DNA from: Icerya purchasi
Taxonomy: Eukaryota; Arthropoda; Insecta; Hemiptera; Monophlebidae
Reading direction: 5' to 3'
DNA length: 64,000 bases
Assembly: GCA_039619475.1 (NCBI GenBank)
Contig: CM077116.1
Location: forward strand, 18,535,443-18,599,442
Shown: positions 21,131 through 33,067 of the stretch, in pieces
How positions within the stretch are numbered: position 1 is the stretch's first letter
How the letters are laid out: the number at the start of each line of letters is the position of its first letter
Made by a program: the position numbers and the translations under genes
Notes under the pieces: generated by a model
Seen by the model: only the letters and a program-made list of their open reading frames with translations
What the model was told of the DNA's origin: nothing
Databases searched by the model: none

Positions 21131-24100
21131 ATTCATCTCTTTTAATATTTAAATCTTTTGATACTTGTATTTTTCGATATTTCTTTATTCCGAATAGAGA
21201 TATACGAATATCGCTTGATTCTGATGTAAGTTTTTAATAATTCTTTTATTTTTATCATTGATTTCGATCGTTTCATATTAATAAATTTTTCATGCTTCTC
21301 TCTGACATAAGCTTTGTTAAAGTTAACGCCACAAAAATGGACATTGTAGTTGACATCTCGGCACTTTTTAACTAACGTTTAAACGGTAAATCTTCGGTAT
21401 CCGAACTATTTTTACAATGGAAAACTACGTTTTCTGTATTCTTTTTTGCTTTTTTTTTCTTCAATTTTTAGATAAATTTTGTCATAAACTGTTCTTAAAA
21501 ATAACTACGAGACATGACTCATTAGACTAATTGTACGATAGTCTATACATTTAGTTTAATAAATTCTCCTTTGCACACAATGCAAATATCGATTTTAACC
21601 ATTCAGAATTAGGCCGCTATTTGAATATTTTTGTTAATACTTTTATACTATGCTCTGCGAAAAGTTTCCGTATTTCGGAACTTATTACATATATCCAGGT
21701 AACGTATATTCTTATTTTTGACAAGATGTATTCCTCCGGCGACTTTGTCTGCAACAATCGGTGGTTCGAATATACATTGATTCGATTATACATGTAATTT
21801 CACTTTATTAAACCTATTCATTCTTCCCTTCTATGCAATTTGTCATTTATATCGAGTATTTTGTTGTCTTTCGATTATTTAGTAGCGTTCCACATTTTAT
21901 CATGTTTCTAAACAAACCTCATTTACCTGAGTCCCTTTTCGCCGCCTAATTTTCCTTTTGATATCTTCGTATATCTTCCGTTTCGTAAAATCCGCATTAT
22001 TTTTCTATCTCCTTTTTTTATCCGTCAGTTCCAGCATTTCTTCTGCAGTTTAAACTTTTTTTCTTTTCTATACGGTTCACACTAGTAGATTTTCTTTTTG
22101 TACTTCTTCCAGAAAACATAGAATAAGTTTTATTTCTATTATCATTTACTTTATACATCAGATATGAACTCCATTATGAAACTAATAAAATTTTGGTGCG
22201 AACCTCGATAATAAATAAATTGTAAACATACAAAAAATAAAACAATTATACATATATAATAAATACCGACCAGCTGGAATAACTTTATCATAAAAAATAG
22301 TTTAAAAAAATATCGACTTTAAGATTTATATTCTAAAAACTGAATAAAAATGCACTAAAAAGTAAAAATAATTACTCGATAAAAAGTAATATATTTTACA
22401 GTCAAAAATACCATGATTACTCTCAAACAAGATTAATGAGCACACACCAAATTTAAGTTGCAGCAATAAAAAATCGTAATATCTACATGTATATTTTATT
22501 GAAAAATAAATTGTTTTTTTACTTTTTAACGCGTTTTTATTTAATTTTTACAGTAGATACTGCTTTTTCTTGTTTTTTTTTTTTTTTTTTTTTTTTTATA
22601 AATTATTTTGTTTTACAATTTTTAATATAAATAATTTTGAGTGATAATACGAATATTATAAAAAACGAGTGATTGCGTCGTTGTACTCATTAAATTGTTT
22701 CTATTATGGTAATTCGAATTTATTGTGCCGGTTCTAAAAAGTATTAACGTTAAGAATAATCATAATATCCCCTTGTATGTAGTATATTTTACTGCAAAAT
22801 GTATTATTTTTTATCGAATAACTTTTACGTTTTACGGCATTTCTGTCACATTTTTACAGTAATCTTTGAGGTCATTTTTTTTCAAAAATTATTTTATGTC
22901 ACAATTATCTATGTAAATGTTACCAAATAACAATATACAGATCGGCTAGACTAAAACCGAGGCTACCTTCGTACTGCATAAAATTAGGTTTCACTTTTAT
23001 AGTGTTCAAATTCTGTCACTGATAAGCCGTAAATCGCGCTTTCGAGGTTTCGAATTCATTATTTTTATTGGGATCTACCTGTCCACATTGTAAGTAACAT
23101 TAATAATACTTTAAGTCACTCATCGCTCTCCAGATTTTAAAATTTTAGGTGTTCACATTCTTCGCGCATTTTAATGATAATGTTTTTTGCTAATTTTTGT
23201 CTGGTTGTATTAAACAAAATAATATACATATATATATTTTTTTTTTTTTTCGTTTATTTTAATAACCATTCAGTCGATACTCACCAATACTCACCGGTAT
23301 TCACATGGGACCACCACCGACCGATACAGTTTCTAATTGGCAAAGGATATCAATGGAATCAACGTGCTTAGTCAAAAGTTGTATGCAATGATATTAATAT
23401 ACATGTTTCCGTCAGCGATGAGCTTATAAGTAGCATTTTGTGTTTCTGAAATATTCATTATCTTTATTTGAGTCTATATTTGAGCCGTGGTAATTAACAT
23501 TTATAAAACTTCAATTTTTTGTTTTGCTCAAAATTAATATTTTTCCAAATTAAGTTTTCAAGGAAAACTGGCAATATTTTAAGCCAATCGTTGCATTTGT
23601 TTTATTCATATCTATAGGGGAAACATTTGTTCGCGTTTTTTGACGACAACACAGCTTCTGTTCACCTATTTTTATCAGTACCCGCATGGTACAACTACTA
23701 ACCAGTACACTTTCGAATGAACAAGAAATCATTAAAATCGGTCCGTAGCATAATTTATACAGGAACAAACGCAACAAAAAAAAAAATAAAAACATGTGCG
23801 ATCACCGTACACACCACTTTCTTTCTGAAGTCGGTAATGTAACGTAAAGGTAGAAGTAGACATATATGTATGTATATAAAGTTTACATACATATATCGGG
23901 ATATTTTAAAAAGTGAAACGTTTAAGAAAATAAATAAATTGTAAAATTAAATAATTTTAAACAAATGAAACGTAAATAAAATGAAATAAAATGAAATAAA
24001 ATGAAATAAAAAACAATATTATAGATTGAATAACGGATTGTATTTATTTATATAGTATGTTCATGCAAAAATTAATAAATTATGATTTTTGATTGTTTTC

Positions 24101-24590
24101 ATTATTTTCGCATCTATTTCTATGTTTGCCATTAGCAGAGTAATATGTTTATTATAAAATTAACTTTATCCATACGCGTGCAAAATGTTCTCTATAAAGC
24201 ATTCTACGAGGAAATGATCTTTTTATTTATTTATTTTTTTTAAAATTTGTTGGGCTTGACAACAGCTAAATGATATTTACGATGACGTATAAATTTTATT
24301 AGAACTGTTGCGAGTGAACTACATGTATTACATTTCAATTTCGTTGTTGTTAATCCGTGTTATCGCTGCTAAAAAAATTTTTTATGTTTTTTCAGGCATA
24401 GTAAACGGCATGGCGGATATTTCTCATACTAAAACGGAATTGTGAATAACCTATGTAACAAACATGGCGATGTTTATTGAAGAAAAAAAAAAGAATAATC
24501 TTTAGCATTCGTATATTACTGTAATAGAAGTTTCAGCGTTTACTGTGAAACAAAAAAATAGAAAAAAGCCGCAGATTTGAACAGATGTAT
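21131..24590. other. AT-rich stretch, no gene recognised
   Basis: Contains homopolymer runs (T run near 22576-22598, T run near 23236) and a 10-bp period ATGAAATAAA repeat of about 3.5 units at 23975-24011. Short ORFs show no domains. No RNA gene was seen. Confidence 0.5.
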
Positions 24591-24625
24591 TAATAGCGAG
24601 CGAAGCCGGCGGCAACAGCTGGTAT
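24591..24625 (+). repeat. Dispersed-repeat terminus (GCGAGCGAAGCCGGCGG type)
   Basis: GCGAGCGAAGCCGGCGGCAA then CAGCTGGTATG. A similar string, GAGCAAAGCTCGGCCGCCCA then CGTACTATA, occurs on the minus strand at 47.79 kb. Strings of this GCGAAGC...CTAGT form are common at the ends of dispersed repeats in insect genomes. The element type is not settled from this window. Confidence 0.35.
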
Positions 24626-26275
24626 GTAAATATAATAAAATATTTTCATGCTAAAATTGTAATAGAACGTGAAGATAGCCTAACTGAAAGCGAAAATCTT
24701 CATTTTTCAAAAGATTCGAACCGAAAGAGTAAATAAAATAAAGCGAACCTATTCTTGAATACTTTATTTTCAAACATTCACTATTCCTATGACTGAGCTC
24801 AATGCAAACTTTTAAAAGCTAAAACAACACTTTCTCACTTTAAAGTCAGATTTTTACAATTGCAATATGTACGTCATTTTTAGTTCTGAACCTATCCGGA
24901 ATTACTGTTGGTAGGTTAATTGTTAAAGTAACTGAAATATTAAAAAATACAACGTTTAAATTAATAAATACAGTTCCGTGTAGGTCGCACGGGAACGTCA
25001 AAAACAATTTCATCAGCATCGCGATCATATTAGGTATTCAAATGTAAACCGTTACAGTTCATTAAAGTTATTTTCTTCTGCAATTTTTCAGCATTAGCAA
25101 TTTCAGATATTTAATTTACCGGTTCGAATCTTTCAGCTTTAAAAAAAAAAGCAACGTCATTCCACATGACGAAAAAAAAAAGAATTTTTCACCGACGATG
25201 CGCACACACGCATATAAAAAAAAAATGTAATCACTGCATCACGATTTTCGCTGGAAACACCGAAAACAAGATTTCCTATTTCCTTCGTCAGTCTGGAGTA
25301 CTTGAGGCAACATAGATTCATCACCTTGCAGATGAAATTTTAAGTTGAAGGATAATTTGTATTTTTTAGGCATAAACTTGGGAATGATATTAGTTTCAGC
25401 TAGTGCACGTGCGCCGTATACTAGTAGTAATAATTAAATAAACGAAGATAATATAACTAATGAATTACTTTTTGTGCCCCATTTACTTATCCCGCTCACA
25501 GTATTTCAGAATCAATTATCCTCTCTCTGCTCCATATTTTTCGTCAAAGTTATCGCTATTTTCTGATCACTCGTTCCTATTCACTCTCGTTCGTTCGCAG
25601 TAAACTTCTCCTTGCCCCTAAGAGCGCGTTCTACAATTTCTCACATCTCGTTTCCTTTCCTACACTTACGAATCTATTATTCTCTTTACTGATTTTCTCG
25701 GGGTAAATGTGGAAATTCAAGATAACGAATTAGCTTTCGTACGCTGCCTAGAACAGCTTGAATTACCATTAAACAAGTTTTCCTCCACTAATCTTCTTTT
25801 TTTGCACCGAAAATTATGCTAGCCTACTTCTTTTCCTAGTTCGCAGTTTTATTGTTCGTGTTTAAATCGACCGCATCCGGAGCAGGCATTTTATATAAAG
25901 TTCTTCTCTCTTTCTCAAAAAAAAAAATGGGTATCGATACTTTACAAGGACAGTGTACAACTACAATTAAGATCGCGTCGAAGATACGAAAACGGACTAT
26001 TAAATTTATACATTCATTTAATTTTTAACCGAAAAAATTCTTCTTTTTTTTTAATGAATTGTTAAACTAAGTACATAAAATGTAGACATGTAAGAATTTT
26101 AAACCGTCATTTCCAGTAGCGAATATCAAAGTAAATAATTGTAAAAACAAAAACGGTTGAAAATGGAAAGAGCTAAATATATCTATATGTATTCATTTTT
26201 AAGATTTGAAATTTTCATTAACTCCGTTGGTCTTCAATGACAAAAAAAAAAAGCCGAACTGAGAGTTGCTCTGAA
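24626..26275. other. No gene recognised
   Basis: AT-rich, with a pyrimidine-rich segment at 25.5-25.7 kb and short A runs. No coding or RNA signal was found. Confidence 0.5.
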
Positions 26276-26532
26276 CAGTGGCAGATGTGTTTGAAAAATT
26301 GTGATATCATTTAACTTGATCAACTGAGCTGAGCTGAGGGAAGTTAGGATGTAGCGTTGTTATCTGATAAGAATCGCGCTAGTCTTTTGGCTTTTATCTT
26401 CCCGTTTAGGTACGGATCAATTGTGTGAATAGTCGATGTTTTGAATTCGTTGTTGTTACTTTGTTGCGATCGGAGCTGTTATATATCGCGCGTTTACATT
26501 CACCAGTCATTTTCGTGTTCTAGATCGATGTA

Positions 26533-26765
26533 CAGTGAGCAAACGAAAATATTCGGACACTAAGTAACTTTTTCATTTTTTGATTAGAAAATTGTATTTA
26601 TGCAAACTTTTTGAAAGAAAAATGTAACGGTATGTTAGAACAGAGCGTAAGGTAATAAATTCAGTAAAAAAAAACAAAACAAAAATCATCAATAAAACCA
26701 CTGAAAAAATGAATAACATAACGTAATACGCTTTCAAGCGGCAACAAAAATATTCGGACGCATAC
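26533..26765. repeat. Left inverted repeat (IR/DR) of the Tc1-like element
   Basis: Matches the reverse complement of about 27962-28196, including the outer 60 bases and the inner CAACAAAAATATTCGGAC. The middle has drifted, with a longer A run on the right side. Confidence 0.85.
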
Positions 26766-26918
26766 GTACGTTGAGCAGTGTTGGGTTTTTCCATAAGACA
26801 ACGATATTCACCGGGGGTGAGTCATTTCATACCAAAGGCAACCTGTTCAATGAACCGCTGATCGACATTTGACATTTTATATTCATGTTTACATTTGGTT
26901 TCAAATTTATTAAAAAAA

Positions 26919-27925
26919 ATGCCTCTTAAAGGTAATAACTCGTCTTTTGAGCAACGACAATTAGTGATTCGTAATCATAGTAAAGGATTTTCTGTTCGTA
27001 AAATTTCAATGTTATTAAATATGAGAAAAAGCACTGTCGGCAACATCATTAAACGTTTCGAAAAAGAAGATCGCGGATAGACTCAGTTCCACAAACAGGT
27101 CTACCACAAAAGATGTCAACACGTGATCAGCGATTCATAACGAGTGGCAGGTAAAGAAAAATCCAACAATTAGTGCGCCTAAATTATCTACGAAACTACT
27201 GAAAAGATTTAATATTGAAGTTCACTCGCAAACGATACGTCAAACAATCAAAAAGAACGGCTACAATTCGAGAGTCGCGCGAAAGAAACCTTTAGTCAGC
27301 GAAACAAATCGAAAAAAACGTTTAAACTTTGCAAAGGAACATGCTAATCGTAATGTAAATTTTTGGAAAACTGTAATTTTTACTGACCAAAGTAAATTCA
27401 ATGTTTTCGGAAGTGACGGGCGTCTAAAAATTTGGAGGAAACCAAATACAGAACTTAAAAAATACAACCTGAACGCGACAATCAAACATGGTGGAGGAAG
27501 TCTTATGGTATGGGGACGTTTCGCGGCGTCTGGGGTCGGTAATTTGGAGTTTATCGAAGGTAATACGAATGCGGATACATACGTCGACTTTCTGAAAAGA
27601 AATTTGAAATGTAGTTGAGAAAAATTGGGTCTGGAAAACAATTTCAAGTTCTACCAAGATAGTAACCCGAAGCATAAATCGTACAAAGCGCGGTCGTGGC
27701 TATTGTACAATTGTCCGAAGGTCCATGGAAACACCAAATCCCATCGAAAATTTCTTGGATCGAAAAATTCGGGAAACGAATATTAAAAGTAAAACACAGC
27801 TAAAAATAATTATCGAGCAAGAGTGGCGAAAACTTTCGTCCGAATTTACAGAAAAATTAGTTGAATCGATGCCCAGGAGGATGACTGCTGTTATTCAACA
27901 GAAAGGGTTACCGACAAAATATTAA
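26919..27925 (+). pseudogene. Tc1-like transposase, frameshifted
   Basis: The start at 26919 (MPLKGNNSSFEQ) opens a paired-type helix-turn-helix (IRNHSKGFSVRKISMLLN). A frameshift near 27065 moves the GRPxK-type linker (GLPQKMSTRDQRF) to another frame, and a second one near 27150 moves the catalytic domain to a third. Catalytic residues are visible. The first Asp is in FTDQSKF (codon 27385-27387), the second Asp in YQDSNPKH (27658-27660) and the Glu in NPIEN (27746-27748). The second Asp to Glu distance is 88 bases instead of the ~105 of a DD34E enzyme, and it changes frame, so about 17 bases were lost there. There is also a stop at 27616-27618. The HGGGSLMVWG motif is intact. The family call is secure and the gene is dead. 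Confidence 0.9.
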
Positions 27926-28645
27926 AGGTGATTTTAAAATTGAATTTTTGAGTTTTATCGAAGCTGTCCGAATATTTTTGTTGCGCCTTAAATAGACTAC
28001 TTTTATTTTCTGTCAAATTTCCGTTTGTTATTATTATTGTGCATCGAAAGTTTTTACTGTCTCTATTACCTAATGTTCTGTTTTAACATGCCCTTACATT
28101 TTTTTTTTTTTTTTTTTCAAAAAGTTTGCATAATACAACTTTTTAATCAAAAAATGAAAAAATTACCTAGTGTTCGAATATTTTCGTTGCTCACTGTATA
28201 TCGTCAGTCAGTCAATGTATGTGTTATAACGGACGCTTGTTTTTCTCAAAGAAAAAAAAAATAAAGTTAAAACAACAAATTACAGTGAAAGGTGTGAGGA
28301 GGTCTACCCTCACTGGTGCCCGGAACGGGAAAAGTAAATAGTACAGATTTGTTTTAGTGACCCCGAAAGATATAGGGACCGGTGTAAGTGACAAGTCGTT
28401 TCAGCGGCTTCCCGAAACAGGGTTCTGATAAGTGGAGGATTTGTAAAAATATATATTTTCTATAGTGAGATATATGTATATCGTATGTTCTGCGGTAATT
28501 TATTAGTACAGTGTCGAGCTTGTAATTAACAAATACAAAAATAATTAACAATACGTATGCAACCGGTCAGATTAGCCAGGCTCACACGTGATGAACAAGC
28601 TGCAAACATCTATAATTCTAAGCTGTATCGTACATGTTTATTTTA

Positions 28646-29030
28646 AATTATTATTATTATTATTATTATTCTCCCTCGTTTACGAGTATGAGTTTTATCC
28701 GTAAGGTTAAAGTAACAGCGCTTTTGAGTAGCACAGAAGCCGGAGCGTTGGCTTCCGTGTTCCCGACCAACGAGAGACAGGTTATCAGTGGCGTGGCGAA
28801 GCCAAGATGACTGACCTTACTACGTTGATGCGATTGTTCGCCGGCTACATACATATATACCTCATGCGACGCTAATACGCACGACTACATTTGGAACTGA
28901 TTATAGACGCTTCATTTATCGATATACAAATGCAGCTCAAATGAGTGCTGTACTGCTGTATACTAAACTAGCGCCGCATATTTTGTCGTCGCTTCCACTA
29001 GGCCAAACACGGATTATAACTAATCTTAGG
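28646..29030 (-). repeat. SINE family 2 copy with (AAT)n tail
   Basis: On the minus strand: GGCCTAGTGGAAGC, then GCGGCGCTAGTTTAGTATAC, then TCGATAAATGAAGC and AATCAGTTCCAAATGTAGTC. It later passes a small CTCG...CGAG hairpin and ends in (AAT)n at 28651-28671. The blocks match the copies at 2.6-2.9 kb and 58.9-59.5 kb in order. A clear tRNA-like head is not visible. Confidence 0.6.
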
Positions 29031-30706
29031 AGTAGCCGTTGTAGTTCATTAAAATGAATTATTTAACGTGCTGAATCAATTAATTTACCTTGAATTAATT
29101 CACTTGAATTTCATTATTCGTTTTCATTTTTTCTCCCTCATACAGCGACAAATTTTGCCCCGAAAAAATATGTATAACTTTTCATACTTGACTCGATTTA
29201 GTTATTAAACGCATACGTAAATCTCTTCCGAATCTTCATTTATTATGTAGCAGATTTATACCTAAGGTGATTTTTCTGAAAACTGGGAACTGCAGCATAT
29301 AAATCTTTGGGTAATCTAAAGTGTTTGAAATCTGCACGCGTAGTTGGATTCAGTAAAAAGTGAAAGACCTGTTCATATAAGGAAAAGCGGTGAATGTATA
29401 AGCGCTGCAAAATTGCCGAAAAGGTAAAACATAATCAGTAAACAAATGTCTTAGACTATAGTAGTTCTGCTACAATTATGTCTGTTTGCTGCAGATTAAC
29501 ATTTATTTCAAATTTGCTCTAGAGGTTATTCAAATGAGACATAAAACAACCTTCTGTTTTTGATAACTCAACCCGAACTACAGATTTCAATCTATTTCTT
29601 TCTTTCTTTCTTTTTTTACTTCATGGACTTCAGCTTGAAAAGGCCTTTAAAATGGAAGAGATATCCAATTATTAAGATAGATTGAATAATGTGAAGTCGA
29701 TAGCGAGGAGTCGAATGCGACAACTAGAAGAGCATTTAGCGCGCAAAATTAATTTTACTTATCAAAAAGAAGAATCAAATGGAAAAGGACGAAGTCGAGA
29801 AATATGCTTGTCGTCATGTTATTAAAGGATACACAATTAAGCAGATATTTAAAAACGAAAAGAGCCGTGAAAAATCGGTCGAACTGGAAAGTACTTACCA
29901 TGAAATAAAACCGGTCTTAGGGCTGCAATAACGCTGATGATGATTGATAAGGTCATTCAGTAGAGAATTGCCTGTAAAAAAAGGGGAAAAACTAAAGAAT
30001 TACGGGAATCCATTATTTCAAACTTAGAAACTACTAGAAGTAACGACAAAATACTTTCAACGAAATAGTAAAGAATTTGAGATCCGGAAGCGAACTCGTA
30101 GATCTGGAAACTAAGGTAATACTACCTTTTCCCCTGCTATTTGATGTCCTATCCCCCCCAAAATGGTTCCTTTTTGCACAGCAACGTGAAAGAAGAGTGA
30201 ATTTCGTCTTACAATGTTCCTAGGTACCGACAAGTCAAACGGTCAACCTTGTTGACAACCACTTCATTAATCAAGAAAATAATTCTATACTTCCAATAAA
30301 TTGCGGTTGAAACGTACGTCTGCGCCATTCGATTCCCGCTACATGCGCATTTTGGAGCTGTAACAGTTACACCCCCGAAAAATACATTTTTGGACCTTGT
30401 AATCAGATGAACCCCTGAACACTTCTGTTCCAATGCAGTTCTGGTTCGATCAGTTCTTCCTTTTCTACAACAATACAAATACGTTGTAATATTTCATTTC
30501 TTTGACATTTTAGTTGTATAATTTAAAAAAAAATGTACACCGGATGGTTTACGTAGAGTTATTAAAAACTCTTTACTTTTATTTATTATCTGAAAATATT
30601 ACGGTCAACTGTACCCAACATCTTAGAAATGTTATTCTTGCAATCCCTTTTCTCAGTATAGTGTCTTTGTTAGCCTCCTTTATCTCCTCAAATTCTAATT
30701 TTTTCC
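29031..30706. other. No gene recognised
   Basis: A minus-strand ORF of 89 codons at 30209-30478 lies in a less AT-rich patch, but no domain is recognised. The rest is AT-rich and featureless by eye. Confidence 0.5.
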
Positions 30707-30959
30707 TTATACAGGGTTCGGCAGTATAACTTCATTTTTAAAATGCGCTATTTTTTTTCTACTAAATTTTGTTAAAGAGCAATAATAACAGAAAATCGAA
30801 ATAACGGATACTCTAAATCCCCCATTCGGGTAATATGTATGCTTCTTCCCTTCTCGCAGTTTTATTTCGATTTTCTGTTATTATTTCTCTTTAACAAAAT
30901 TTAGTAGAAAAAAAGTAGCGCATTTTAAAAAGGAAGTTATACTGCCGCACCCTGTATAA
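30707..30959. mobile_element. Palindromic MITE (98-bp arms, 57-bp loop)
   Basis: The left arm 30707-30804 and right arm 30862-30959 are near-perfect reverse complements, starting TTATACAGGG and ending CCCTGTATAA. Only a handful of mismatches are seen, including T/G in CAGGGTTCGG versus CAGGGTGCGG. There is no coding capacity. CAGGGTG-type ends next to TA fit a mariner-like MITE with a TA target duplication. The palindrome itself is certain and the family is inferred. Arm identity this high suggests a young insertion or homogenisation. Confidence 0.85.
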
Positions 30960-31007
30960 TGTACAATTCTCTGCGTTGGGTAAGTTCCACTGTTGACGTG
31001 CTCAAAG

Positions 31008-31009
<2 letters not shown>

Positions 31010-31040
<31 letters not shown>
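31010..31040. repeat. Poly(A) run
   Basis: About 30 consecutive A residues within a plus-strand frame. No LINE sequence was recognised upstream. Confidence 0.9.
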
Positions 31041-31043
<3 letters not shown>

Positions 31044-31467
31044 TTTACAAAAAAAGAGAGGAAGGTGATAGAACGAATAAATTCGAAAAATCAAGACGCG
31101 AGCAACTACTGATTTTTTACAAGACTTACTTAACCGTTATGACGGACCATTTTCGTTTGCCGTTCGATTAGTTCTTTTCTAAAGACGAAGACAATGTCTA
31201 CTAACTCAAATGAATCAACGAGATGAGTTGTTTTCTTTATTGTAGCTGGATCATTCGCTGTTAATCCGACTATTCGGTGATAAAAGAGACATACGTGCCT
31301 AAGTGTTTTTTACAATTGTGTGACCGCGACTGTTTTATTCAATTTTTTGCAAGGAATGGGGTGGATCACAAACAAAATTTGCCCATATTCGACAGAAATT
31401 GCAGCAGGTTATTTAAATTCCGATATAATCGACAATAGAAGAAGCAGAGGAATTAAAAGGAGGAACA

Positions 31468-31508
<41 letters not shown>

Positions 31509-31857
31509 TGAAAATGAAAGAACGAAGGTAGCACCGCAAGCAGTAGAAATACTGAATTCAAAAAACTATGAGTAAAGTAATACGCTCAGGAGACACAGTG
31601 GAACACTTAAAAAAAGATATACAGTTTTAGAAATATACGATCCTGATTATCATAGGTAGAAGGTGTACGAACAATAAAGTTTGTCGGTGAAAAATAATGG
31701 AACAAAGAGGATGCATGCTATGGTTAAAGGTTAACCAGAACAAGAAAAAGATTATGTAGTGTCGGAAAAAAAAATAAACAGTTATGGAATTAAGGATAAA
31801 GTGGAGGAAGGGGATTGGAAGAAATAATGATTATGAAAGAACGATAAATACGAGTCT
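31041..31857. repeat. (GA)n microsatellite in otherwise unassigned DNA
   Basis: Eighteen GA units lie at 31471-31506. The surrounding sequence is purine-rich on the plus strand, with no gene recognised. Confidence 0.7.
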
Positions 31858-32057
31858 GACTAAAACTTTTTTTTTCCTACCCTGGGCGCGCCAGCGGCCT
31901 TGACCCAACAACATGAAAAATTAAGAGTTATAACTAAATAGCCAGGCGGTCAGAAATGGAAAAGACAAAGGACAGCAGCAATGGCATAACTGAAGGCAAT
32001 GGGAAGGAAAGAATATAGGTAGCGTTAAAGGGAGTAGGAAGACCCGACTAAAACTTT
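31858..32057 (-). mobile_element. 176-bp 5'-truncated I-like LINE insertion with perfect 12-bp TSD
   Basis: The direct repeats GACTAAAACTTT at 31858-31869 and 32046-32057 are identical and bound 31870-32045. On the minus strand the insert codes GLPTPFNATYILSF, then LLLSFVFSISDRLAI and a stop. A short 3' UTR with TTGGGTCAAGGCCGCTGG and GCGCGCCCA follows, then an A tail. The plus-strand copy at 50.4-50.6 kb has the same C-terminus (GLPIPYNASFILSF...NRLAT) and the same UTR string (TTGGGTCAATGCCGTTGG). This is a very short but structurally clean LINE insertion, and the exact duplications make it relatively recent. Confidence 0.85.
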
Positions 32058-32089
32058 AAATGAAATTTGTTGACACTTCTTCTTCTTCA

Positions 32090-32290
32090 TACGCCGTCTC
32101 CGCTACGAAGGTTGGCGATCCACATAGCTATTGTAATTTTGGATACAGCGGATCTAAACAGCTCGACTGATGATGCATTGAACCAGCGGCGGAGGTCTTT
32201 TAGCCAAGAGTTCCGTCTATGTCCTATTGAACGTTTTCCGACGATTTTTCGTTGTAAAATTAAACTTAGAACCTCATACTTTGGCCCGCG
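32090..32290 (-). pseudogene. RTE/CR1-like LINE C-terminal fragment
   Basis: The minus strand encodes KYEVLSLILQRKIVGKRSIG, then RRNSWLKDLRRWF, then ELFRSAVSKITIAMWIANLR, then SGDGV and a TGA. This is the characteristic end of the LINE type also seen at 17.3 and 20.5 kb (LLQLILQGKxxGKRxxGRRRxSWLxNLRxWF...LFRxAVxKxxIAMMxANLR). The fragment is open for ~65 codons, and the 176-bp LINE lies just past its stop. It is 5'-truncated, lacking the RT. Confidence 0.75.
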
Positions 32291-32339
32291 TAGATATTCT
32301 TTTCATCTTTCAGCTTTCTTTCCTTAATTTTGTTGACAC

Positions 32340-33067
32340 TAGGAACATGTTATTATTCATGAACAGTGGCATCACGAAACAAACGGTCAACTCTTTCGTT
32401 TTCCCGTACGTCAACATGGAATCTAAAGGAAATTGATAAAGAGGTTGTGGATAACCGAATAAGTGCGAAGTACGAATTTAGTCGCATTTAAGCCGATTAA
32501 AAAAAAATGTTCGTTGTGCACCAGAAAATTGCTCAGAGATTATATTATCCTTAATACTGGAATTATATACTGCTAAAAGAAAAGTGACGTACTCCAAAAA
32601 TTTACATCTACTACGATAATACAACTTTTAACCAACCAAATGTTTTCGATTTTTTGTTCTAGCTTTTTTCCTTTTAATCTTAATTTTTTTTTGGTTTTTT
32701 TTTTTTTTTTGGTAATTTATTTGAGCTCATCTGCAAGGAACACTAATATATTGAGGTTCAGAGAAAAAAATTTTTAAATTCTTGTATGATAACGACGAAT
32801 TCGAAGGCCAAAGCTTACTGTTAAAAACAGGCAAGCTTATGTATTACAAAGGAAATAGTTTTAAAAGGCATTGTTGCAAAAGTAGTTTCGCCCGTTTAGT
32901 TATCTAAGCTGCATAAGGGAAAATTTTTATACTAAAACATTACTGGCGAATATAAAATGAATAATACACCAATAAAGAACTAAAACGAGTATAAAATAGT
33001 TTACTTTAATAAATTTGAATATTTGGCAGTACGTTTTTAGCTTTGATTTAGTGTACTTCGTATTATT
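32340..33067. other. No gene recognised
   Basis: AT-rich with T and A runs (T run near 32698-32711). No coding or repeat signal beyond this was seen. Confidence 0.5.

Larger units (their letters stand above)
26533..28196 (+). mobile_element. Tc1-like DNA transposon, IR/DR type, defective
   Basis: The element is 1664 bp from CAGTGAGC to GCTCACTG, flanked by the TA dinucleotide on each side (26531-26532 and 28197-28198) as expected for Tc1/mariner. The two ends form long imperfect inverted repeats of about 230 bp. Inside each repeat the binding-site-like string CAACRAAAATATTCGGAC appears twice: outer copies at 26540-26560 and 28170-28190, inner copies at 26740-26762 and 27966-27990. This outer/inner direct-repeat layout is the IR/DR structure of the Sleeping Beauty/Minos-type branch. 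The transposase gene inside is broken, so any mobility would depend on transposase supplied from elsewhere. Confidence 0.9.
26276..28360 (+). other. Possible old LTR-retrotransposon stretch interrupted by Tc1
   Basis: If the Tc1-like element (26533-28196) is removed, the flanks join into a stretch with an AATAAA-like signal near 28257. A CA end is followed within ~45 bases by CACTGGTGCCCGGAACGGG (about 28310-28330), a string resembling the primer-binding region just after a 5' LTR in BEL/Gypsy-type elements. No second LTR and no gag or pol were seen. This is an inference from layout only. Confidence 0.3.

Noticed and set aside
30209..30478. A transposase fragment on the minus strand
   Set aside because: No catalytic motif or family signature could be identified.
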